Shown here in pieces: positions 1-8,295 of a stretch of DNA of 32,163 nt. A program made the translations under genes and the position numbers. The notes under the pieces were generated by a model that was not told the origin of the DNA, did not search any database, and was given only the letters and a program-made list of their open reading frames with translations. Numbering within the stretch: position 1 is the stretch's first letter; every line of letters starts with the position of its first letter. Source of the stretch: Candidatus Thorarchaeota archaeon. Lineage in GTDB: Archaea; Asgardarchaeota; Thorarchaeia; Thorarchaeales; Thorarchaeaceae. The stretch spans positions 1-32,163 of the forward strand of contig JAEOSL010000028.1 in assembly GCA_016840385.1 (NCBI GenBank), in the 5' to 3' direction.

Positions 1-372
1 CGAGATGCCCTTGTCCACCTTCTCGAACTGGAGGCGGTGGGTGGTACGGACACTAATATCTTCAAGGAATTTTCACATCTCGAGGGGGCAACTCTGAACG
101 AGGTACGACTAGATGCAATCCCGCGAGCCATGGAACTTCTGAAAGAGCAGATAGCAGAGAAACACACCTACTTCATTAACGTGGAGGCTATGGCCGAAAC
201 CCCCTACGCAATCCTAGCAGGAGAGGTCATTGAAGCGAGAAAACGCGAACTAGCTCAGCTTGAAAAGAACCCATCGAGGATTGACGTGCTGGGAACATTC
301 TACGGATTCACTATCCTGATGGTGGAGGGCTCCAAGCCCCATGACAACCAAAATACAACCGGCTATAGCTAG
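1..372 (+). CDS. Unknown protein, C-terminal part (truncated by window edge)
   Basis: The frame is open from the first base of the window to a TAG at 370-372, so only the last ~123 codons are visible and the true start lies upstream; an internal GTG at 37 is not needed as a start. The visible part is mostly helical (residues like LVHLLELEA and AIPRAMELLKEQIAEK) and ends in a more polar tail. I recognise no family; helical pairs like these could be HEAT-type, as in the next gene. The frame stays open beyond the TAG straight into the HEAT-repeat ORF, so the two may once have been, or may still be, one protein. Function unknown. Confidence 0.55.
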   Translation, partial: RDALVHLLELEAVGGTDTNIFKEFSHLEGATLNEVRLDAIPRAMELLKEQIAEKHTYFINVEAMAETPYAILAGEVIEARKRELAQLEKNPSRIDVLGTFYGFTILMVEGSKPHDNQNTTGYS

Positions 373-432
373 CGCCGCTACCGCAGAAGAACCTGGCTAG
401 ACGAGAGCATCACTGAAACAGCAGCACAGGCG

Positions 433-1488
433 GTGAAAAGCCTCACAGGTCAGTTTGCGGCAGAGGTGGATATGGATAAGAAATACCGAACCCTTGGAAG
501 TAGTCCCATCTTCAAGAGCCGATGCACGAAGGACACAGCTAAGATCCTTGCAGATGCGGTCCGACTCTCAATGTACAAAGTTCCAGGTAATCGAAGTACA
601 GCCGCACGAAACCTCGGTCGAACTGGTGACTCACGAGTCCTCCCATTTCTCCACCATCGATTTGCTTTGGAGCAGAGCAGAAAGGTGAGAATCAAGATTG
701 CAGAGGGGCTTGGTAATGTTGGTGATATATCATCAATAGATGCACTCAAGGAGCAGATACAACCGAATCAGCGTAACATCTCAAAAGACACACAAGCAAC
801 AATCAGTTCTATGGGGGGAATATTCTGTCCCGAGAGCAAACGAGCTCTCCTTGAGATTGTGAATGAAGGTGGAAATACTGTCAAGGCCGCAGCAATAGAA
901 GCCCTGGGAAAACAGGACCCGTACGGTCTCGTGGAAGTTATCAGTCCATATCTGGAGCACAAAAGCAGACCTGTAGTAAGAGCTTCTGTCATGGCATTGT
1001 CTGATTTAGGTGAAAGCGGGACTGCTGCAATTCTCACAAAGGTCCCAATTATCCTCAAACGAATTGGACACGATAAACCTTCACAGCAGGCAGTTTCCAA
1101 ACTCATGCAGATTCCCGACGTGGGCAAGATGCGTTCTGTCCATGAATTCTTCATAACGAAGATCAACAAGCTTCGCAAAGAAGTTGAGAGATGGAAACGT
1201 TACGAGCAGAAAGGCTCATACGCATACTGGTATCAGAGAAGACAGCGGCAAACAATAGACAAATTGAAGGCTACTGTCCAATTAGTAAATCAATACTTGA
1301 AACCACCATTTCATGTGGAATTGATGGGTACGGTCAAAGCTGCAGTTAAGCTGTATGCAGGAAATGACGTTTTTTTAAAGCATCTAGGCAGTACTGAATT
1401 TGCTAAGAAGCTAAAAGTGTATACAAATCTCCCAAAAGAGAAGAGGGATAGAATAGCGTACGAGCAGACATTTTTTGCTTCGGAATAA
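433..1488 (+). CDS. HEAT-repeat protein
   Basis: 351 aa from a GTG at 433; an ATG at 472 with GAGGTG at 463-468 just before it is an equally possible start (338 aa). Residues ~40-220 form repeated helical pairs with the HEAT/PBS-lyase pattern, for example AARNLGRTGDSRVLPFLHHR, IAEGLGNVGDISSIDALKEQ and AAIEALGKQDPYGLVEVISP. Residues ~235-300 are rich in Lys, Arg and aromatic residues (WKRYEQKGSYAYWYQRRQR) and may bind nucleic acid or a partner. HEAT solenoids are protein-protein scaffolds and no enzyme motif is visible, so a specific role cannot be given. No operon partner downstream: a 91-nt gap precedes the winged-helix gene. Confidence 0.75.
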   Translation: MKSLTGQFAAEVDMDKKYRTLGSSPIFKSRCTKDTAKILADAVRLSMYKVPGNRSTAARNLGRTGDSRVLPFLHHRFALEQSRKVRIKIAEGLGNVGDISSIDALKEQIQPNQRNISKDTQATISSMGGIFCPESKRALLEIVNEGGNTVKAAAIEALGKQDPYGLVEVISPYLEHKSRPVVRASVMALSDLGESGTAAILTKVPIILKRIGHDKPSQQAVSKLMQIPDVGKMRSVHEFFITKINKLRKEVERWKRYEQKGSYAYWYQRRQRQTIDKLKATVQLVNQYLKPPFHVELMGTVKAAVKLYAGNDVFLKHLGSTEFAKKLKVYTNLPKEKRDRIAYEQTFFASE

Positions 1489-1579
1489 GAAGCAGAAACG
1501 CTCTCACAAGTGATAATTCATCCCACCAAGTATGAAAAGTGTCATTCTACATCAATTTCAGGTATTGGAGTAGACGACT

Positions 1580-1897
1580 ATGGTAAAGATCAGCCCCTTC
1601 GTTAAGTTACTCAGAGGTGAATACGAACTCACAATCATTCTCCTTCTCACACGGCTCAAGGGAAAGGCTAGAACTGATGAGATCATCAAGAAAGGAAAAC
1701 AAACCAAAACCCTTCCATCACTCAACGGCACAAGGGTTGCTAACGCTCGAAAGTTCCTGTTGAAAAACGAACTTATTGAGGTTGAGAAAGATGGTCATGA
1801 TATCATTCATACTCTTACATCTAAAGGAAAGAAACTCGGCAAACATCTCAACTCGATTGCAGACTTCATCGTCAAGGATCTGAAGTGGAAACGCTAG
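1580..1897 (+). CDS. Small winged-helix DNA-binding protein
   Basis: 105 aa from ATG 1580, with GGAG at 1566-1569. The pattern is that of a single winged-helix domain: ELTIILLLTRLKGKARTDEI (helices 1-2), then a helix around LNGTRVANARKFLLKNELIE, then a wing (VEKDGHDIIHTLTSKGKKLG) and a last helix ending DLKWKR. This resembles the PadR/MarR/ArsR-like regulators common in archaea, so it probably binds DNA as a dimer; the target is unknown. It converges on the ABC ATPase gene. A decayed copy of its last codons lies at 3060-3089, on the far side of that ATPase gene, which suggests an old tandem duplication. Confidence 0.7.
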   Translation: MVKISPFVKLLRGEYELTIILLLTRLKGKARTDEIIKKGKQTKTLPSLNGTRVANARKFLLKNELIEVEKDGHDIIHTLTSKGKKLGKHLNSIADFIVKDLKWKR

Positions 1898-1925
1898 ATT
1901 CTTGAGATTCGTTGAATGCCTTCAA

Positions 1926-2984
1926 TTAACAATTGTGACAGCTCACCCAACGATCATTTCCAAAATCCTTGGGAACAGGTCTCGTAGTACTGCAAAGATC
2001 AGTTGCGATTTCACACTGAGGACTGAATACACAACCTGAAGGTAAATTGGTAGAATCAATGTGTCTTTCAGGTATTCCACGCAATCGTATCTTCTTTCCT
2101 CTTCTCCTGTACATCATGATGATAGCAGGATTCGATGCCATCAGATTCTTTGTATAAGGATGTAGAGGTTCGAAGATTGTTGCTTCGGTTGGACCTACTT
2201 CCACGATTCTTCCAGCATAGAGTACGGCAACTTTGTCGAGGAAACCAACGAAGAAACTGACATCATGTGAAGTGATAATCATTGAGAGACCTAACATTTC
2301 TTGCGCATCTGTCAGTAAGTCGATAAGCTGCCCAATTTCAGTGACTTCCAACATGTCAGTTGGTTGATCAATCAACAGTAATTTAGGGTCACCCATTAAT
2401 GCTTCAAGGATTCGTATCTTACGGACCTGGTTTGCTTTCAATGTCGCAGCTTCAAGATTTCCTTTTCGTGCTCGATTGACGAATTCTTCTAACCCGAATA
2501 GAGTAATCGCTTTATTCCTGAGTTCAAGGAGGTGCGGCGGATAATCATCACTACGTAAAACCACACCCATATCACATTCAGGTCTTACGAATTCAACTAC
2601 TGCTTTCTGCCGATTATCCTCAGGTACGAAAGAAAGACTACCAGGATGGTCATCAGTGATATCTTCCCCATTATAGAGAACTTTCCCTTTAACACAATCA
2701 ATCCAATCATCAGATGCGGGTATTTGAGTAGGAGGAGGAATTCGACAAGACATCAGTCTCATTTTCTGTGCAGATGCCAATTGGAATTGCATCACCTTTT
2801 CAAATTGGCCAAGGATAGATAGTAGCAAGCTTGACTTACCGCTCTCTCGTTCGCCAATGATTCCAAGTGTTTGACCAGCTAATAGACCAAAAGAAACACC
2901 CTCAATACATGTTACTGGCCCATTTTTGAAAGGAATCGATGCAGACAGGTTTTCAACACGAAGTATCTCATTTTCTTGTTGCAT
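1926..2984 (-). CDS. Degenerate OppD/DppD-type ABC ATPase
   Basis: 352 aa. The fold is that of peptide/nickel ABC ATPases (OppD/DppD): Walker A GERESGKSS at residues ~44-52, Walker B LLLIDQP at ~202-208, H-loop His240 in IITSHD, and the family's C-terminal cysteine cluster (C318, C324, C331 and C349/C352; GCVFSPQC...SCHNC). Key residues are altered: the second Walker A Gly is Glu, the catalytic Glu after Walker B is Gln207, the LSGGQ signature reads TLKANQ and no normal Q-loop is seen. In known ABC proteins E-to-Q at this place strongly slows hydrolysis, so this is probably a weak or inactive ATPase or a regulatory subunit. No permease or binding protein gene is adjacent. No Shine-Dalgarno is visible; a TATA-like stretch sits ~25 nt upstream. 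Confidence 0.85.
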   Translation of the reverse strand: MQQENEILRVENLSASIPFKNGPVTCIEGVSFGLLAGQTLGIIGERESGKSSLLLSILGQFEKVMQFQLASAQKMRLMSCRIPPPTQIPASDDWIDCVKGKVLYNGEDITDDHPGSLSFVPEDNRQKAVVEFVRPECDMGVVLRSDDYPPHLLELRNKAITLFGLEEFVNRARKGNLEAATLKANQVRKIRILEALMGDPKLLLIDQPTDMLEVTEIGQLIDLLTDAQEMLGLSMIITSHDVSFFVGFLDKVAVLYAGRIVEVGPTEATIFEPLHPYTKNLMASNPAIIMMYRRRGKKIRLRGIPERHIDSTNLPSGCVFSPQCEIATDLCSTTRPVPKDFGNDRWVSCHNC

Positions 2985-3006
2985 AGTAAGATTTCAGTAG
3001 TTTTTG

Positions 3007-3016
3007 TAAAAATAAG
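3007..3016 (-). promoter_or_regulatory. TATA-like box for the ABC ATPase gene
   Basis: The minus strand reads CTTATTTTTA here, 23-32 nt before the ATG at 2984. In archaea a TATA box lies about 25 nt before transcription start, so the transcript would be leaderless, in line with the missing ribosome binding site. Confidence 0.4.
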
Positions 3017-3059
3017 TAGACTGAAACAAGCAATCACCATTTTTTCAATACAAACCGCC

Positions 3060-3089
3060 ATCGTGAATGATTTGAAGTGGAAACGTTAG
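3060..3089 (+). pseudogene. Remnant of a second winged-helix gene (3' end)
   Basis: These 30 bases match 1868-1897, the last ten codons of the winged-helix gene, at 26 of 30 positions, and encode IVNDLKWKR-stop against IVKDLKWKR-stop. In the same frame Ser-Ile lies four codons upstream in both copies, after which similarity fades. There is no start codon or upstream reading frame, so this is a leftover 3' end. It lies in the 164-nt gap between the ABC ATPase and the large surface-protein gene. Confidence 0.6.
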
Positions 3090-3148
3090 TTTATCTTCTT
3101 GAAATCTAGACCAAATTCTTGCATCTAAGTCAACAAGTCCCTGCTCTT

Positions 3149-6100
3149 CTAAGAGGATGGCATAGGTTCATCCAGTAACAGAAGGAAACGAGACTCAGCT
3201 GCTTCTATCACCAGTGAATAAGCCTCGGTTTCCTCGATGCCTGAAGTGATAAGGTATCGCACAAGATCAGTCACATGGAATGGTTTGTTCAGGTTTCCCG
3301 AGATTATTGCCTGTTCTATCAGTGGGAAGTCTCCTTTCCTGCTCAGGTCATACGATGAGTAGCTGATAAGAAGTCTGTAATCGAACTGGGTCTCGAAGAA
3401 GTTGTCGAACTCATTCTTGTACTCGATTGCCTTGTCAGTTTGACGACTGATTGTGTTCAACAGGTCTGGGAAGGAGTCGAATCTCGACCCTATCAGGAAT
3501 GATATCTCTTCCAGGGCCTTGAACATATTTTTGGATGGGGAGTCGACTGTCAGAAGTGCACAGATGAGCTCATTGGTCTGGACTGCTGTAACGACTTCGG
3601 AGATTGGAATAGAAGTCCACAACTTCTCCTCAGTCCTGATCTCCATAGCAAAGTTGGAGATGGCAGAGATGAATCCACTAATCATTGACATCTCGAAACC
3701 GCCCTTGATGATTTTGGAATAGATTGGTAGTCCAGAGTTCCTCTTGATGACAAGAAAACCAATGACGTTGTTTGCATCACTGAACCGAGCCCTGTAGTCG
3801 AGGATTTCCATCTGCCTCTGCATTGCCTTTTTCTTCTGACGTCTACTACCTGCATAAATGACAGCTGCGATTCCAACTAGAAGTGCACTGGTTTCAACAC
3901 CAGTGACAAACATCTCACTCGCCAGCGCCTCTGGATCATACTCTGATATCAGAATGACCTCGATGTACTGGTCTGCAAACTGGGGCTTGGTGATGGAAAC
4001 CCGGAGGTGGTATGTTCCAGCCTGTTGTGGAACTTGGATGACAGTGGTGTAGGTTCCATCAGGCTGTGCCTCGAACCTTCCACGAGTCCCTGTTTCAAGA
4101 ATCATATAAGAGATTACAGCATCGGTGAGTTCCTCATCAGTGTCACCAGCAGTCAAACGGACGGAGATGGAGAGGTTTGTGCCTTGCATTCTGGAATAAC
4201 TGGCTTCCAAGGAGTGTCCACTGGCAAACGTGAATGGAATTGAGTTTACTGAGAATGGGAAGTCTACGATTACCTCACTGTATCCATGCTTCTTTATCTG
4301 AATGACGACATCAGAGAAGTTGCCTGACTCTGGAGAGAATGTGATATTATACCAGCCGTTGGCAAAGTCCTCAGAGGTTACAAATGGATTGATGCTGTTC
4401 GAGTAAGTGACATCAGCACCTTCCAAAGAAACCATATCGCTTGAGGTGACATAGACACAGATCTGGTATACTCGTGACCCATAGAGCAGGTCGGGCAGTT
4501 CAGTTGTCGTGAAAATTGTGGGTTGTTCGAGTATCGTAAAAGAGAAGCTGACATCAGCAGACACGTACCCGTACTTGGAGAACTCAATCGATGCCACATA
4601 AGAACCAGGGTCTCCAGCAGTGAATGAGAAACCGTAGGTCCCGTTGTCATAATCAACCCAAGAGAAGGGATTGCCCTGAACACCCCGATAGGTCTGTACG
4701 ATTGTTGCGTTCTCTATCCCATTAGACACATTGTGACTGAATGTCAATAGGAAACTGTACTCAACTCCAAAGTAGATGTTGGTGGGAGGCCCATCACCTG
4801 AGAAACTAGTTTCAGTTTCTCGGACCTCGAAGTCAAAGGTCATGCTGGCGTTCTGATAATTTAGTTTGGATGCTTTGATGAAGAGTGACCAGTGTCCCAG
4901 TGTTGCAGTGTTGATGGTGATGTTGTAACCAGTGGGAGTCTCCACTATGACATAGTCAAGACCGACTACTGCTGAAATCTCAATCGTTGCACTAGTGACC
5001 AGACTAGTGGTGTCCATCCGATTATAGAGGAGGACAAAGTCAAAAGAGCATGTGTAGTAGCAGAACCCAGAAACCGCACCATCCGAGGTCTGGAGTGAAG
5101 TGGGCACCTCAGTGACAAACAGTGTGAAGAGTGCCGTGGCGTTCTGATAGTTCTGTAATGATCCCTGCAGGACGAGATTGAAAGTCCCCTCTAAAGAAGG
5201 AGTAAGAGTGATCGAGTACACACCTGAGCCAAGTTCTGTGGTCATAGATATCGCGAGTCCAGATGCAGGATCCACAGAAACCACAGATACTGTTGCACTT
5301 TCTAGTCCCTGAAGGAACTGGTCTGTGTAAGTGACATTCAGGACATAATAACCGTCCACAGGGATTGAACTGACTGTGGGAGTCACCGAGAGGAAACTGG
5401 GCTCTGTGGAAACAAACAGTGTGAATATCTGAATCTGTGTGTCATAACCATCAATAGCTGCACGGACAGAGATCGAGTAGATACCTGTGGTGTTTGCTTC
5501 AATGAGAATTGTGTATATCCCATTGCCCTCCGACTGAGTGGAAGAGAGGGTCAGTCCATAGGCAGGGACTATGTCAGCAATTGTAATTGTCGCACCATCG
5601 AGAGGGTCGCCAGTATTGTTTGTATATTTCACAGCCAGATTATAGCTAACACCCAGGTTCGTCACGTCAGTGGTCCCATTGAGCAGTATGAGATCAGAAC
5701 CAAGTCCACCCGAGATTACATTGAAGTCCACGGTTTCAGTGTTGTACCCCACCTTCGAAGCACTGACAACTACGAGGTATGTTCCCCCGATGTCCACCTG
5801 AAACAGGATTGTGTAGTTCCCAGGTTCTCCAGGCACTGCAATGGTGCTTCCGTAGCTAAGCCCACCCCCAGGACCGATGATGGTGTCGATAGCAATGGTT
5901 GCACCCTCTATTCCCGTATCATCTGAGAGGCTGTATCTGAACTTAGCGTCATAGGTGCCACCAACATCGACATTGACATAGTCAGGACCGTAATGAGTGA
6001 AGACAGTGTAGGTCTCGATCTCCACGGTTATCATGCAAGTACTGTCGGTGTAGTATGGGGTTGTAGCGTTGACCACTATGGTGAAGTTGCCGGTACCCAC

Positions 6101-8065
6101 AAGGGATGTATCGAACTCACCCTCCCACCATGACTTAGCTAGATTCGGCTGGAACACAATGGTGGTACCCGACCAGTTTCCGACTACTGTGCTTGTCCCA
6201 TCTAAGAGATACTCGTTGGTATCAGCATCTCTGAGATACACTGAACATGTTTCGGTCGTGTCGGGTAGAACCTCTATCAATGGATCATCTGGTGTCAGAC
6301 TCGATGAGTGGAACAGTTCAAAGTAGGTTTCACTGTAAGCTAACTCGGTCCCGTTGTTCCAGAAGACTCTAACCTCCCACATTCCCTGTGTAGCATTGTA
6401 CGCATCCAAGTTCAGATTCTGACTGTATGCGATACCATCAGTGCCGTCACTATTGATCTCTCCAAACCAGAGGGTGCCGTTTGGCTGGTACCAGTCGATG
6501 GCTAGATTCTCCAAAAGGGCAGGACTCTCCGTGGGAGTACTGACCTCGATATGTGCACGAATCTGATCATCAGCATAGAAGACAGTCTGGTCTTCCCATG
6601 AGGAAACATATCTCTGGGTCGTGATGTCACTAGCATAGTTGGGAGCGTCCATGTTCACCTCCCACCAACCAATGGAGTCAAGGGTAGATCCAGTGATGGT
6701 AATCATACCTGCAGTCAGTGTACAGGAGGAAGTCACGTCTGTCGATATGGCATCATATACAGTCACATTCTCATAGTCAGGAGGGTGGGGGAGTTCTAGT
6801 GCGAAGTCTTCCATGTTGCTGTGAGTGGCGACATAGAAATGAGTAGTAAGGGACGGACTCTCACCAGTGTCGATTGTGTAATCGATTCCTGGTTCCAATG
6901 GATTAGTGGTCCAACTCGTGTTGCCACACTTGTACAGTTGTTTGAACCTGGCCTCATAGTCATAAGAAACGTAATCGTCAGAGAGAATAGTGATGGGGAC
7001 AGGACTTGTTTCCCAGTAAGAGTTGCTGAGTAGAACGTGAGCAGAGCCACTCGAACCGGTGATTGATGTTGTACCTATTGGAGATACGTTAACTCTTAGG
7101 TTCACATCCTCAGGGTCATAGTAGGCTGAAGACGATAGAGTGAGGTCGTCAATGAAGAACCGTTGGTATCGAGCATTGTTCACATCACCATCCATGTCAC
7201 TATGGCTCCCTTGCAACGAATCTGATTCTGTGATCTCGAAGACAAACCTGAACTCGAAGGATGTTGGGACACCAGATAGTGAAACTGCGAGGGGTCCTAT
7301 GTGGTTCCATGTGTCTCTAGATGTGATGGTGACGGGATCCATGCTCCAGAGTGTTGAACTTCCAGCCTCAATCCTGATCTCAAAATCACCAAGGTAGTTG
7401 GTCCCAATTGGACCACTGTCGTACAGAAGGTCGAACTCCAGCAGCATCGCAGTTTCAGTGGCTAGATGCGTTGCATCCTGATACCAGTAGACCTCAGAGT
7501 CCTTGTAGATTTTGTACTCGTTTGAACCAGCATCCTCTCCCTCTAACTCGAGCTCTATGTACTTCGGTGAGGTATCTGTATATCTTGCCCGAAATGTCTG
7601 TTTAGTGGGTTCAAGATTGGTCGAGTCTGCGTCCCAGCCCAGAGGATAATAAGACACGCTCCCTGAGGGCGCCACATTCGTCCCGGGATATCCACTCGTG
7701 AAAGTCCCGTTCCATGCGAAAATCTTTCGTAGTTCAGAGATGTTGAGCTCTATCTGATTACTCTTCCATCCGTTTGCCGTGTCCAGCGTCAGGTCGGAAA
7801 CGACAGAGGGAGTTTCGTCTGTTCTGGCAGAAATGAGTCCAGTTGTGTCAGTGTTGATTCCACTCTGAGTGTAATTGATAGTATCCAGTGTTCCGGTCCT
7901 TGTGGGACCAGATGCATATCTGAAAGGCGAGTTCTGGACCGGTCTGGATTCGTCAGACCACATTGGACTGACTATATCATCATTGGTCATGAGAAGACTG
8001 AGGAATAGAAAGCTCACTACAAACAGAAATGAGATAGGATACTTTCTCATCTTGACCAATTTCAT
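3149..8065 (-). CDS. Giant Ig-repeat surface protein with cytoplasmic longin-like domain
   Basis: 1638 aa. An N-terminal hydrophobic signal (ISFLFVVSFLFLSLLM, ~11-26) is followed by a jelly-roll-like segment (~160-313, ending FFIDDLTL), further beta-rich regions, then about seven tandem Ig-like repeats of ~100 aa (~680-1375) with a recurring pattern of an LEGATI-type strand, a YxI/GxYxxxF strand pair and a KxGY turn. One membrane helix (~1391-1407) is followed by RRQKKK, a cytoplasmic stop-transfer. The last ~220 aa (IGFLVIKRNSGLPIYSKII, then ISGFISAISNFAMEI, then LICALLTV and a helix) follow a longin/roadblock-like beta-beta-alpha-beta-beta-alpha order, and a final helical part resembles a winged helix. 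About 25 N-x-S/T sites lie outside and none in the tail, supporting this topology. Likely a surface receptor or adhesin linked to small-GTPase or trafficking components; the role is inferred. Confidence 0.85.
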   Translation of the reverse strand: MKLVKMRKYPISFLFVVSFLFLSLLMTNDDIVSPMWSDESRPVQNSPFRYASGPTRTGTLDTINYTQSGINTDTTGLISARTDETPSVVSDLTLDTANGWKSNQIELNISELRKIFAWNGTFTSGYPGTNVAPSGSVSYYPLGWDADSTNLEPTKQTFRARYTDTSPKYIELELEGEDAGSNEYKIYKDSEVYWYQDATHLATETAMLLEFDLLYDSGPIGTNYLGDFEIRIEAGSSTLWSMDPVTITSRDTWNHIGPLAVSLSGVPTSFEFRFVFEITESDSLQGSHSDMDGDVNNARYQRFFIDDLTLSSSAYYDPEDVNLRVNVSPIGTTSITGSSGSAHVLLSNSYWETSPVPITILSDDYVSYDYEARFKQLYKCGNTSWTTNPLEPGIDYTIDTGESPSLTTHFYVATHSNMEDFALELPHPPDYENVTVYDAISTDVTSSCTLTAGMITITGSTLDSIGWWEVNMDAPNYASDITTQRYVSSWEDQTVFYADDQIRAHIEVSTPTESPALLENLAIDWYQPNGTLWFGEINSDGTDGIAYSQNLNLDAYNATQGMWEVRVFWNNGTELAYSETYFELFHSSSLTPDDPLIEVLPDTTETCSVYLRDADTNEYLLDGTSTVVGNWSGTTIVFQPNLAKSWWEGEFDTSLVGTGNFTIVVNATTPYYTDSTCMITVEIETYTVFTHYGPDYVNVDVGGTYDAKFRYSLSDDTGIEGATIAIDTIIGPGGGLSYGSTIAVPGEPGNYTILFQVDIGGTYLVVVSASKVGYNTETVDFNVISGGLGSDLILLNGTTDVTNLGVSYNLAVKYTNNTGDPLDGATITIADIVPAYGLTLSSTQSEGNGIYTILIEANTTGIYSISVRAAIDGYDTQIQIFTLFVSTEPSFLSVTPTVSSIPVDGYYVLNVTYTDQFLQGLESATVSVVSVDPASGLAISMTTELGSGVYSITLTPSLEGTFNLVLQGSLQNYQNATALFTLFVTEVPTSLQTSDGAVSGFCYYTCSFDFVLLYNRMDTTSLVTSATIEISAVVGLDYVIVETPTGYNITINTATLGHWSLFIKASKLNYQNASMTFDFEVRETETSFSGDGPPTNIYFGVEYSFLLTFSHNVSNGIENATIVQTYRGVQGNPFSWVDYDNGTYGFSFTAGDPGSYVASIEFSKYGYVSADVSFSFTILEQPTIFTTTELPDLLYGSRVYQICVYVTSSDMVSLEGADVTYSNSINPFVTSEDFANGWYNITFSPESGNFSDVVIQIKKHGYSEVIVDFPFSVNSIPFTFASGHSLEASYSRMQGTNLSISVRLTAGDTDEELTDAVISYMILETGTRGRFEAQPDGTYTTVIQVPQQAGTYHLRVSITKPQFADQYIEVILISEYDPEALASEMFVTGVETSALLVGIAAVIYAGSRRQKKKAMQRQMEILDYRARFSDANNVIGFLVIKRNSGLPIYSKIIKGGFEMSMISGFISAISNFAMEIRTEEKLWTSIPISEVVTAVQTNELICALLTVDSPSKNMFKALEEISFLIGSRFDSFPDLLNTISRQTDKAIEYKNEFDNFFETQFDYRLLISYSSYDLSRKGDFPLIEQAIISGNLNKPFHVTDLVRYLITSGIEETEAYSLVIEAAESRFLLLLDEPMPSS

Positions 8066-8180
8066 CCCTCATCATTTACACAGTAGCAAAGTGTGGTTTA
8101 CATCCAGATTTAAACTATCAAAATATTAGATGATTTGTTTTATTTTAATGAGCTTCGTGCGGAATACCATTGAAAATTCG

Positions 8181-8293
8181 TTAGTCTTTCTTCCTGAAGT
8201 TATCCTGTGCGAAAGGTCTGAACTCATTCCCATCCACAACATAATAGGTTCGACTCACATATCCAAAGTTACGTATTGAGTCCCCAAGAGGTA
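8181..8293 (-). pseudogene. 3' remnant of a paralogue of the 168-aa unknown protein
   Basis: The minus strand encodes about 37 codons ending at a TAA (8181-8183). The last 27 residues match the C-terminus of the protein at 9699-10205 at 24 of 27 positions (GYVSRTYYVVDG...AQDNFRK-D). No start codon exists in this frame: going upstream it runs into the end of the methyltransferase gene and meets a stop at 8325-8327. Homology therefore begins immediately after the methyltransferase stop codon (TAG, 8296-8298), as if that gene had replaced the 5' part of a second copy. The high identity suggests a recent event. Confidence 0.7.
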
Positions 8294-8295
8294 CC

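Noticed and set aside
3453..8129. Many open frames of 60-110 codons on the opposite strand and in other frames of the 1638-aa gene
   Set aside because: They are shadows of a long, Ser/Thr-rich coding frame, lack ribosome sites and have no recognisable domains.
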